Part shown: in pieces, positions 1-6,003 of the stretch
Layout of the letters: each line of letters opens with the position of its first letter
Numbering within the stretch: position 1 is the stretch's first letter
The notes under the pieces: model-generated
What the model saw: the letters and a program-made list of their open reading frames with translations, nothing else
Told to the model about the DNA's origin: nothing
Databases searched by the model: none
From: LGRD01 sp031378125
Lineage (GTDB): Bacteria; Pseudomonadota; Gammaproteobacteria; Burkholderiales; Burkholderiaceae_C
Length of the DNA: 9,060 nt
Direction: 5' to 3'
Assembly: GCA_031378125.1 (NCBI GenBank)
Contig: JANNDW010000053.1
Span: 1-9,060, forward strand
Program-made: the position numbers and the translations under genes

Positions 1-138
1 GAGGTGTTCACCGGCCCCTTGTCGAACAACGACGGCAAGGAAGTGCTGGCCAAGGACGCCAAGGCCGACCAAGGCTGGAAAGACAAGGTCGACTTCTACC
101 TGAAGGGCGTCGAGGGCAAGCTGCCGTCGTCCAAGTAA
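1..138 (+). CDS. BMP-family ABC transporter substrate-binding protein, C-terminal end (partial)
   Basis: Frame 1 is open from the first base to a TAA at 136-138 and encodes the last 45 residues of a protein that begins outside the window. It opens with EVFTGPLSNNDGK and closes with YLKGVEGKLPSSK. The 'F.GP..dN.G' segment and the final 'yv.GV.GklP' segment resemble the C-termini of basic membrane protein (BMP/PnrA-like) lipoproteins. These are periplasmic binding components of nucleoside and purine ABC importers. The next genes on this strand, an oxygenase and an adenine/adenosine deaminase, fit a purine role. The family call rests on a short tail and on context. The ligand cannot be deduced from this fragment. 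Confidence 0.7.
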   Translation, partial: EVFTGPLSNNDGKEVLAKDAKADQGWKDKVDFYLKGVEGKLPSSK

Positions 139-154
139 GGACGGCAGCCGCCCG

Positions 155-191
155 CGCCGCCCGCGCCCTGTGCGCCAGGGGCGGCGTTTTT
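155..191 (+). terminator. Rho-independent terminator after the BMP-family gene
   Basis: A GC-rich stem-loop lies 16 nt after the stop codon. CCCTG (166-170) pairs with CAGGG (176-180) around a 5-nt loop. The stem extends outward, with small bulges, through the G/C-rich flanks (155-165 with 181-186). It is followed directly by TTTTT at 187-191. This is the classic intrinsic terminator layout and probably separates the transporter transcript from the oxygenase gene. Confidence 0.7.
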
Positions 192-228
192 CATTCAACC
201 CGAGCCGCGTTGCATTCCGCCCGACCCC

Positions 229-1263
229 ATGCACGAACAGACCCTGTGGCATCCCGTCGCGGCGCAGGCCGATCTGGCCGATGAACCGCTGGCGCTGACC
301 TTGCTGGGCCAGCCGCTGGTGCTGTGGCGCGATGGCACTGGCAACGCGCATGCCTTTGCCGACCGCTGCCCGCACCGGGGCACGCCGCTGTCGATGGGGC
401 GTGTGCGCGAGGGCCGGCTCGAAGGTGCCTACCACGGTTGGCAGTTCGAAGCCGGCGGGCGGTGTGTGCACATTCCCGCGCTGCCGGAGCATGCGCCTGC
501 GCCATCGCACGCTGCCTGCGCGCACGAGGTGCAAGCGGCGCACGGTCTTTGGTGGGTGCGGCTCGCGGCCGATGAGGGTGCTGTGCGTGAACGCGCGGCC
601 ACCGTGCCCGAACTCACCGGCCTGCCGCCCCGCCAGGTGGTGTGCGGCCCGTACGACGTGGCCACGTCGGCGCCGCGCGTGGTGGAAAACTTTCTCGACA
701 CCTCGCACTTCGGCTTCGTGCACGAGGGCTGGCTGGGCGACCGCGCCCACACCGCCGTGCCGGCCTATGACGTGGTGGCCGGGCCCGACGGTGCGCCCGC
801 CGTGGCGCGTTACCGCGCCTGGCAACCGCGGAGCAGCGCGCAGGCCAGCGGCGGCGCCTGGGTCGACTACCGCTACGAGGTGCTGTCGCCGTACAGCGCG
901 TTGTTGGTCAAGCAGGCCGACGCGGCCATCGCGGGCGCCGACGACGCTGAAGCGGCCGTGCCCGCTGCGGCGACGCTGACCAGCGCAACGCCGCAAGAGG
1001 CTTACGCGCTGTGGGTCTGCCCGGTCTCGCCCGAGGCCAGCCGCGTGTGGTTCACGCTGTTCACCAACGACGCGGCCAGCAGCGATCCCAGCCTGCGCGC
1101 CTTTCAGCACCGCATCTTCAGCCAGGACCGGCCGGTGCTCGAAGCGCAGCGGCCGCGCTGCCTGCCGCTGCAAGGCGCTGAGGTGCACAGCGCCGCCGAC
1201 CGCCTGAGCACCGCCTACCGCCGCTACCTGAGCGCGCAGAACATCACCTTTGGAGTGTGTTGA
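229..1263 (+). CDS. Rieske non-haem iron oxygenase, alpha subunit, with one Rieske cysteine replaced by Gly
   Basis: The 344-residue protein looks like a single-component-type (VanA/NdmA-like) ring-hydroxylating or O/N-demethylating oxygenase. The N-terminal Rieske domain has C47-P-H49, but the second half of the motif reads G66-A-Y-H69-G-W, whereas the family has Cys at position 66. H49 and position 66 are separated by 16 residues, the normal spacing. The codon is GGT (424-426), one base from TGT. The catalytic domain has D157-x2-H160-x4-H165 inside an NFLDTSHFGFVH segment, and a likely third ligand D300 in QDRPVLEAQ. The C-terminal ADRLSTAYRRYL segment is also family-like. No reductase is in the window. 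ATG 229 is the first start in this frame after the terminator, but no clear Shine-Dalgarno precedes it. The next gene starts 3 nt after the stop, so the two are probably co-translated. The context suggests a modified purine or related heterocycle as substrate, which is inference. The fold call is firm; activity is doubtful because of the missing ligand. Confidence 0.9.
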   Translation: MHEQTLWHPVAAQADLADEPLALTLLGQPLVLWRDGTGNAHAFADRCPHRGTPLSMGRVREGRLEGAYHGWQFEAGGRCVHIPALPEHAPAPSHAACAHEVQAAHGLWWVRLAADEGAVRERAATVPELTGLPPRQVVCGPYDVATSAPRVVENFLDTSHFGFVHEGWLGDRAHTAVPAYDVVAGPDGAPAVARYRAWQPRSSAQASGGAWVDYRYEVLSPYSALLVKQADAAIAGADDAEAAVPAAATLTSATPQEAYALWVCPVSPEASRVWFTLFTNDAASSDPSLRAFQHRIFSQDRPVLEAQRPRCLPLQGAEVHSAADRLSTAYRRYLSAQNITFGVC

Positions 1264-1266
1264 ACC

Positions 1267-2328
1267 ATGACAGTCACCACGACCCCCACCATCGACTTCG
1301 GCGCCATCCCGCGCGAACGCCTGCCTCAACTGCTGCGCGACATGCCCAAGGCGGAGCTGCACATCCACATCGAAGGCTCGCTAGAACCCGAGCTGATCTT
1401 TGCGCTCGCGCAGCGCAACGGGCTCAGCTTGCCCTACGCCAGCGTCGAGGCGCTGCGGGCCGCGTATGCGTTCAAGGACCTGCAGAGTTTTTTGGACATC
1501 TACTATGCCGGCGCCAGCGTGTTGCTGACCGAAGAAGACTTCTTCGACATGGCGATGGCGTACTTTCACCGTGCGGCGGCCGACAACGTGGTGCATGCCG
1601 AACTCTTCTTCGATCCGCAGACGCACACCGAACGCGGCGTGCCGTTTGCTACCGTCATCGACGGCCTGGCGCGCGCTTGCAAAACGGCCCAATCCGAGTT
1701 GGGCGTCAGCGCCTTGTTGATCCTGTGCTTCCTGCGCCACCTGAGCGAAGCGGCGGCGTTTGCAACGCTGGAGCAAGCACTGCCGTTCCGGGACAAGTTC
1801 ATCGGCGTGGGCCTGGACAGCGGCGAGCGCGGCAACCCGCCGGAAAAGTTTGAACGCGTCTTCGCGCGCTGCCGCGAACTCGGGCTGCGGCTCGTCGCCC
1901 ATGCCGGCGAAGAAGGGCCGGCGGCCTACATCTGGAGCGCGCTCGATGTGCTGCGCGTCGAGCGCATCGACCACGGCGTGCGCTGCGTCGAAGACCCCGC
2001 CCTGGTGAAACGATTGGCCGCGCAGCGCATACCGCTCACGGTGTGCCCGCTGTCTAACGTCAAGCTGTGTGTTTTCACGACGATGGCCGAGCACAACCTC
2101 GCCGCGCTGCTTGAAGCCGGCCTGTGCGTCACCATCAACTCCGACGACCCGGCCTATTTCGGCGGCACCATCAACCAGAACTTCACGCAGACCTTTGCCG
2201 CGTTGCCGCAGCTGACCTCGCGCCACGCACACCAACTGGCGCGCAACAGTTTCGAGGCGAGTTTTGCGAGCGCGGCGGACAAGGCGGCGTGGGCGCGGCG
2301 GCTCGACCAAGTGTTCATCGCAGCTTGA
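1267..2328 (+). CDS. Adenine deaminase of the adenosine deaminase superfamily
   Basis: This is a 353-residue zinc-dependent amidohydrolase. Visible metal and catalytic residues are H32-I-H34 in the PKAELHIHIEGSLE segment, H212 and E215 in VAHAGEE, H236 in RIDHGVR, and D293/D294 in SDDPAYFGG. Length and motifs are complete. Such genes are usually annotated add (adenosine deaminase). However, the segments DIYYAGASVL, FFDPQTHTERG, GLDSGERGNPPEKF and PLTVCPLSNVKLCVF closely resemble, from memory, Pseudomonas aeruginosa PA0148. That enzyme was shown to deaminate adenine to hypoxanthine. I therefore favour adenine as substrate and leave the symbol blank. The start is ATG 1267, preceded by GGAG at 1252-1255 inside the oxygenase gene. 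It is in the same frame as the oxygenase, separated only by the TGA stop and one ACC codon. It probably acts in the cytosol on bases imported by the upstream transporter. Confidence 0.9.
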   Translation: MTVTTTPTIDFGAIPRERLPQLLRDMPKAELHIHIEGSLEPELIFALAQRNGLSLPYASVEALRAAYAFKDLQSFLDIYYAGASVLLTEEDFFDMAMAYFHRAAADNVVHAELFFDPQTHTERGVPFATVIDGLARACKTAQSELGVSALLILCFLRHLSEAAAFATLEQALPFRDKFIGVGLDSGERGNPPEKFERVFARCRELGLRLVAHAGEEGPAAYIWSALDVLRVERIDHGVRCVEDPALVKRLAAQRIPLTVCPLSNVKLCVFTTMAEHNLAALLEAGLCVTINSDDPAYFGGTINQNFTQTFAALPQLTSRHAHQLARNSFEASFASAADKAAWARRLDQVFIAA

Positions 2329-2337
2329 AGGGTCGCC

Positions 2338-2352
2338 ACGCCGCAGGCGTTT
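2338..2352 (+). terminator. Weak stem-loop after the deaminase gene
   Basis: ACGCC (2338-2342) and GGCGT (2346-2350) can form a 5-bp stem with a GCA loop, followed by only two T residues. It lies 10 nt after the deaminase stop. The stem is short and the T tract poor, so termination here is only a possibility. Confidence 0.25.
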
Positions 2353-2380
2353 GGAAGCCAGAATATGGCGTTCCGGATTC

Positions 2381-2384
2381 GGAG
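2381..2384 (+). promoter_or_regulatory. Ribosome binding site fixing the cytochrome c GTG start
   Basis: GGAG lies 6 nt before GTG 2391. The reading frame is open much further upstream, into the deaminase gene. This site, together with the hydrophobic anchor that begins right after the GTG, decides the start. Confidence 0.65.
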
Positions 2385-2390
2385 TTGCAC

Positions 2391-2864
2391 GTGGCGAAAA
2401 CTTTCGATGCCCGCCTGTCGGCGGTGCTGGTGGTGTACATCGTGGCGGTGCTCGGCTTCGGCTGGCTGAAGCGCCCGGCCGCAGACCGTGTCGATGCCGA
2501 CAGCCCGAAGCTCGTCTCGTGGGGCAAGGCGGTTTATGCCGGCCACTGCGCGGCCTGTCACGGCGCCAGGCTCGAAGGTCAGCCCGACTGGCGGCGGCCA
2601 GGGCCAGACGGCCGCTTGCCGGCACCGCCACACGATGACTCAGGCCACACTTGGCATCATTCCGACCGCTACCTGATTCGGGTGGTCCAGTCGGGCCTCA
2701 TTGCGGGCGAGGACCGGCCGCCGGACTATGTGGGCAACATGCCCGCCTACGGTCACGTTTTGACGAAAGAAGAGATCGTGGCGGTGCTGTCGTTCATCAA
2801 AAGCGCATGGTCTTTCGACTACCGGCTTTGGCAAGAGCGCGTCACCCGGTCTGAAAGCCACTGA
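2391..2864 (+). CDS. Membrane-anchored monohaem class I cytochrome c
   Basis: The product is about 157 residues, starting at GTG 2391. The N-terminus (about residues 9-25) is a single hydrophobic segment, SAVLVVYIVAVLGFGW, followed by K-R. It is an uncleaved anchor or signal that places the rest in the periplasm. The haem site is C53-A-A-C56-H57. The likely distal ligand is M117 in VGNMPAYG, followed by the usual helix TKEEIVAVLSFIKS. Between them is a His-rich stretch with H81, H86, H89 and H90 (HDDSGHTWHH), reminiscent of small cytochromes found beside copper-handling genes. Metal binding by it is a guess. An upstream ATG-started reading would overlap the deaminase gene by about 200 nt and is rejected. 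The thioredoxin-like gene follows 63 nt downstream on the same strand. The haem protein call is firm; its redox partner is unknown. Confidence 0.88.
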   Translation: MAKTFDARLSAVLVVYIVAVLGFGWLKRPAADRVDADSPKLVSWGKAVYAGHCAACHGARLEGQPDWRRPGPDGRLPAPPHDDSGHTWHHSDRYLIRVVQSGLIAGEDRPPDYVGNMPAYGHVLTKEEIVAVLSFIKSAWSFDYRLWQERVTRSESH

Positions 2865-2868
2865 CACC

Positions 2869-2892
2869 GGCGCCTCGAACGGTCGAGGCGTC
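2869..2892 (+). terminator. Perfect 8-bp stem-loop between the cytochrome c and thioredoxin-like genes
   Basis: CGCCTCGA (2871-2878) and TCGAGGCG (2883-2890) form a perfect 8-bp stem with an ACGG tetraloop, 6 nt after the cytochrome stop. One wobble pair and one further pair can extend it. It is followed by TCTTCAGTTG, not by a T run. It may act as an imperfect terminator or attenuator, or may protect the 3' end of the cytochrome message. Confidence 0.55.
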
Positions 2893-2927
2893 TTCAGTTG
2901 AATGAGCCGGTTCTGCTGGAGTGACGA

Positions 2928-3464
2928 ATGAGAGCGTTGACTATCGTGCTTGCTTTGTTGGCCGGGTTGGTGACTTGGCAGGTTTTCGGGCCGCCGCCGC
3001 CCGAGCCCCCTGCGACGCCACCGCCGGGCTACCAGAAGGCCAAGGGCGACGCGTTGTTCGCGGCCTCGTACAAACAGTTCAGCAGCGTTCCGGTCGGGTT
3101 GCGCCAATTCGAAGGCAAGCCGGTCATCGTGTACTTCTGGGCGTCGTGGTGTGTCGAATGCCGCGACGAAGCAAAGGCCTTGAATGCGCTGCGCACCCGG
3201 TACCGTTCAAGCGACCTGGCCGTGATCGGCATCGGGGTCGACCAGTCCGACAGCATTGCCCGTTTCAGCCGCGAAAGCCAGCTCGAATTTCCGGTGTTCG
3301 TCGGGGGTGCGCAGGGCATCGAATTGTCCCGGCAGATGGGCAACCTGCGCGGTGAACTGCCCTTCGTGGCGGCAGTCGACCGCCACGGTCTTGTCGCGGC
3401 AACGCACTTGGGCAAGTTCCAGGCCGCGACTCCCGCGGAAATGGCCACGGCAGCGTTGAAATGA
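2928..3464 (+). CDS. Membrane-anchored periplasmic thioredoxin-like protein (TlpA/ResA type)
   Basis: The product has 178 residues. Residues 1-20 are a hydrophobic anchor or signal (MRALTIVLALLAGLVTW), followed by a Pro-rich linker at about 22-34. The thioredoxin fold starts near residue 40. The active site is W74-C75-V-E-C78 in FWASWCVECRDE, and the cis-proline is P145 in ELPFVAAVD. The CVxC dipeptide has no proline and resembles the C-terminal domain of DsbD (CVSC here) more than thioredoxin (CGPC) or DsbA (CPHC), which hints at a reductive role. GGAG at 2918-2921 sits 6 nt before the ATG. Substrates could be apocytochrome c thiols or metallochaperones, but nothing in the sequence settles this. 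Neighbours are a cytochrome c upstream and, convergently, the dsbD gene that could supply electrons. The family call is firm; the function is inferred. Confidence 0.85.
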   Translation: MRALTIVLALLAGLVTWQVFGPPPPEPPATPPPGYQKAKGDALFAASYKQFSSVPVGLRQFEGKPVIVYFWASWCVECRDEAKALNALRTRYRSSDLAVIGIGVDQSDSIARFSRESQLEFPVFVGGAQGIELSRQMGNLRGELPFVAAVDRHGLVAATHLGKFQAATPAEMATAALK

Positions 3465-3500
3465 GGGCCTTCGACCCGCCGCAGACCCGAGTTCAACTGC

Positions 3501-3506
3501 GACAAT
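3501..3506 (+). promoter_or_regulatory. Possible -10 element giving a near-leaderless regulator mRNA
   Basis: TGCGACAATTGCG (3498-3510) contains GACAAT, a plausible -10 hexamer. A start of transcription about 7 nt later would fall at or next to the regulator ATG at 3513. This fits the lack of any Shine-Dalgarno there. The CAATTG palindrome (3503-3508) resembles the AT-rich half-sites bound by OhrR proteins and could serve autoregulation. No good -35 element is visible, so this is tentative. Confidence 0.3.
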
Positions 3507-3512
3507 TGCGCC

Positions 3513-4016
3513 ATGACTTCTGATCACAATTCGACTGACTCGTTGAAGAAACAAAGCTCGGCGTCGCTGCGACTCGACGACCAGCTTTGTTTCGCGCTGT
3601 ACGCGGCGACAAACGCCATCACCCGCGCTTACCGGGCGCCACTGGCAAAGCTGGGGCTGACCTACCCTCAGTATCTTGCGATGCTGGTCTTGTGGGAGCA
3701 CGGTGAACAGACCGTCAAGCGCCTTGCCGAGTGGCTCGATCTGGATTCGAGCACGATCACGCCGTTGGTCAAACGGCTCGCCGCGGCGGGCCTCATCCGG
3801 CGCGAACGCGATCCCGCCAACGAGCGCAATTTGCGGATCGAGCTGACGAATGCCGGCTACGCGCTGCGCGAGCCGGCGGCCCGGATCCAACAGCGTGTTG
3901 CCTGCCAGACGCGTCTTGAACCCGACCAGTTCGTGGCATTGCGGGGCCAGCTGCACTCCCTGGTCAAGGAGATGGCGCAGGCGACGGACGACGAGGACCA
4001 GGCGGTCTGCGCCTGA
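3513..4016 (+). CDS. ohrR: MarR-family regulator of the OhrR (peroxide-sensing) type
   Basis: The 167-residue protein has a winged-helix MarR fold. The OhrR signature LDDQLCFALYAATNAITRAY places a cysteine at C26, the position of the reactive cysteine that organic hydroperoxides oxidise in OhrR. The following KLGLTYPQYLAMLVLWEHG segment is also typical. A second cysteine, C131 (VACQTRLEP), matches the resolving cysteine of two-cysteine OhrR proteins such as that of Xanthomonas. The DNA-binding helix region is LAEWLDLDSSTITPLVKRL (about residues 72-90), and the wing contains RRERDPANER. The usual target, ohr, is not in the window. The gene follows the thioredoxin-like gene by 48 nt and converges on dsbD. 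There is no Shine-Dalgarno before ATG 3513. The subfamily call is good; its regulon here is unknown and may include neighbouring redox genes. Confidence 0.83.
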   Translation: MTSDHNSTDSLKKQSSASLRLDDQLCFALYAATNAITRAYRAPLAKLGLTYPQYLAMLVLWEHGEQTVKRLAEWLDLDSSTITPLVKRLAAAGLIRRERDPANERNLRIELTNAGYALREPAARIQQRVACQTRLEPDQFVALRGQLHSLVKEMAQATDDEDQAVCA

Positions 4017-4021
4017 CGCCC

Positions 4022-4052
4022 GGGCCACACGGTGAGCGCGCGTTAGTGGCCC
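4022..4052. terminator. Convergent intergenic hairpin
   Basis: GGGCCAC (4022-4028) and GTGGCCC (4046-4052) form a perfect 7-bp inverted repeat around a 17-nt GC-rich loop, starting 6 nt after the ohrR stop. No T tract follows on either strand. It may help end transcription between the convergent ohrR and dsbD units, but it is not a canonical intrinsic terminator. Confidence 0.35.
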
Positions 4053-4108
4053 TGATGGCGCCAGCCGCTGTCATTGATGGCGTCGGCCGCTGTCATTGAT
4101 AGCGCCAG
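4053..4108. repeat. 22-bp tandem repeat, 2.5 copies
   Basis: Three consecutive units start at 4053, 4075 and 4097. The first two are 22 bp and differ at two positions. The third is a 12-bp partial with one change from the first. The shared core is GCCGCTGTCATTGAT, present at 4064 and 4086. The repeat fills most of the space between ohrR and dsbD and encodes nothing recognisable. Confidence 0.85.
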
Positions 4109-4126
4109 TCCGCGCCGGCCCGGCGT

Positions 4127-5995
4127 TCACAGGCCGGCACGGGTCAGGCTGTCGAGGAAGCGCGTTGCGTCCTGGTAGCCGATGACGCGCTGCGGCGCCA
4201 GTTCGCGGCCCTGAGCGTCGAAGAACAGAATGCCCGGCGGGCCGAACAGGCTGAAGCGTTTCAACAACTCCCGATCCGCTGTCGAGTTGCGCGTGACATC
4301 GGCTTGCAGCAGCAGCGCCTTGTCGAGCCGGGCGCGCACCCGCGGGTCGCTGAACGTGAAGTGCTCCATCTCCTTGCAGCTCACGCACCAGTCGGCATAG
4401 AAGTCGAGCATCACCGGCCGGCCCGCGCTGCGCACCACCGCGTCGAGTTCGGCCAGGTCGCGCACGCGCTGGAAGCGCGGGGGCCCCTGCGCCGGCGCGT
4501 TTACTGCAACGGTGCCTGTGCCCGCCGTGCCCGCCGCGCCCTGAGTTGGCAGTGGCGTCGTTTGAACGAAGCGCAGCAGCGGCTGCAATGCATCGGTCGA
4601 ACCGGCCGCCGCGCCGACGATCTGTGCAGAGCCCAGCACCGCCAGCGCCACGCCGAAGGCCTTGCCGAGCCGCGCGCCGGCACCCGCACCATCGCCGAGG
4701 CGATCGAAGGCCCCGAACATGCTGGCCGCGACCAGCAGCAGCAGGCCCCAGCCCGCCACCGCAAGGGCTGCCGGCAGCACCGGGCTCAGAATCCACCACG
4801 CCACGGCCAGCAACAGAACGCCGAAGAATCGCTTGACCGCTTCCATCCATCCACCGGCGCGGGGCAGCAGCGCACCGGCCGATGCGCCCACCAGCAGCAG
4901 CGGCACGCTCATCCCCGCGGCCAGCGAGAACAGCGCGCTGCCACCGAGCACCACGTCGCGGGTCTGGCTGATGTAGAGCAGCGCGCCGGCCAGTGGCGCG
5001 GCCACGCAGGGGCTGACGATCAATGCCGACAACCCGCCCATCGCGAACACCCCGGCCCAGCGCCCCCCTTTCAGCCCGCTCGACCTGGCGCTGAGGCGGT
5101 CGCGCAGGCCGGCCGGCAATTGCAGTTCGTAGAACCCGAACATCGACATGGCCAGCAGGCTGAGCATCAAGGCAAAGGCGCCGAGCACCCAGGGGTTCTG
5201 GAGTGCCGCGGCCAGGCCCTCGCCAGCCAGCCCGGCGGCCACGCCGAGGGCGGTGTAGACCAGCGCCATGCCGAGTGAATAGGCCAACGCCAGGCCGAAG
5301 CCGCGCGAGCGCGACGTGCTGTCCGCTGCGGACTGGCCGACGATGATCGACGAGAGGATCGGCAGCATCGGCAGCACGCAAGGCGTGAACGACAACAGCA
5401 GCCCGGCGACGAAGAAGACACCCACGACGACCCAGTAGCGGCCGCTGCGCAAGGCACCGTCGATGCCCGACCCGCTGTCGGCTGCTGCGGCGGCCGCCGG
5501 CGTGGCAACGGCCACACTGGTGTCGAGCGGCTGCACGCTCACCTGGCCGTCGCCACCGAAGCCGGCGAGCTGCACGCGCGCGGTGCTCTGCATCGGCGGG
5601 TAGCACAGCCCTGCGTCCGCGCAACCCTGGCTCGTCACCGTGAGGGTGAACGCGGCGGGGGCGGCGTTCACCGGCAGGCGGATGGCAACGCGTTGGCGGT
5701 AGGTCTCGACGTTCTTGCCGAAGGTCTCGTCGAACTTGACCTTGCCCGCCGGAATCAACGCGGCGCCCAGTTGCACGCCCGCTTCTTCGGCGGCGAACGA
5801 AAACGGCTCGCGGTACATGTAGTAGCCGTCGGCCACGTCGAAGCTGATCTCGACGCTGCCCTTGTCGAGCGCGCGAGCGCTGAAGCGGAACGCCTGCTCC
5901 GGCGGCAGGAACGCCTCGGCCGCGGCAACCGCCGCCAGCACAAAGCCGGGAAGAAGCAGGATCGAAACAATCAGGCGCAGCAGCAGGGTGGGCAT
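4127..5995 (-). CDS. dsbD: Thiol:disulfide interchange protein DsbD
   Basis: This 622-residue inner-membrane protein passes electrons from cytosolic thioredoxin to periplasmic thiol proteins. All three DsbD modules are present. First comes a signal peptide (MPTLLLRLIVSILLLPGFVL), then a periplasmic alpha domain with C125 and C131 (GCADAGLCYPP). The multi-spanning beta domain (about 190-480) has C206 in FTPCVLPMLP and C330 in SPCVAAPLAG. The C-terminal thioredoxin gamma domain has C537-V-S-C540 (DFYADWCVSCKEMEHF). It is longer than the E. coli protein (about 565 residues), partly through an Ala/Gly/Thr/Pro-rich linker before the gamma domain. The ATG at 5995 is chosen because the signal peptide begins there. 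A start at 6100 would add 35 non-signal residues and overlap selA by 97 nt. The gene begins 8 nt after the selA stop, so co-transcription with the selenocysteine genes is likely. No strong Shine-Dalgarno is visible. Confidence 0.93.
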   Translation of the reverse strand: MPTLLLRLIVSILLLPGFVLAAVAAAEAFLPPEQAFRFSARALDKGSVEISFDVADGYYMYREPFSFAAEEAGVQLGAALIPAGKVKFDETFGKNVETYRQRVAIRLPVNAAPAAFTLTVTSQGCADAGLCYPPMQSTARVQLAGFGGDGQVSVQPLDTSVAVATPAAAAAADSGSGIDGALRSGRYWVVVGVFFVAGLLLSFTPCVLPMLPILSSIIVGQSAADSTSRSRGFGLALAYSLGMALVYTALGVAAGLAGEGLAAALQNPWVLGAFALMLSLLAMSMFGFYELQLPAGLRDRLSARSSGLKGGRWAGVFAMGGLSALIVSPCVAAPLAGALLYISQTRDVVLGGSALFSLAAGMSVPLLLVGASAGALLPRAGGWMEAVKRFFGVLLLAVAWWILSPVLPAALAVAGWGLLLLVAASMFGAFDRLGDGAGAGARLGKAFGVALAVLGSAQIVGAAAGSTDALQPLLRFVQTTPLPTQGAAGTAGTGTVAVNAPAQGPPRFQRVRDLAELDAVVRSAGRPVMLDFYADWCVSCKEMEHFTFSDPRVRARLDKALLLQADVTRNSTADRELLKRFSLFGPPGILFFDAQGRELAPQRVIGYQDATRFLDSLTRAGL

Positions 5996-6003
5996 GGTGG
6001 CGG

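Noticed and set aside
1255..1272. In a selenocysteine-decoding genome, the TGA at 1261-1263 between the oxygenase and the deaminase could be read through, because both genes share one frame with only TGA and ACC between them, giving a Cys-Sec fusion junction.
   Set aside because: Both proteins end and begin where their families do, the deaminase has its own ATG with GGAG upstream, and no SECIS-like hairpin is evident just after the TGA.
1381..2631. A long minus-strand open frame opposite the deaminase and the start of the cytochrome gene.
   Set aside because: It mirrors two well-supported plus-strand genes and shows no family motif.
4114..4138. Inverted repeat GCCGGCC / GGCCGGC spanning the dsbD stop codon, considered as a terminator.
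   Set aside because: It is a GC-only palindrome overlapping coding sequence, with no T tract on either side. Such matches are common by chance at this GC content.
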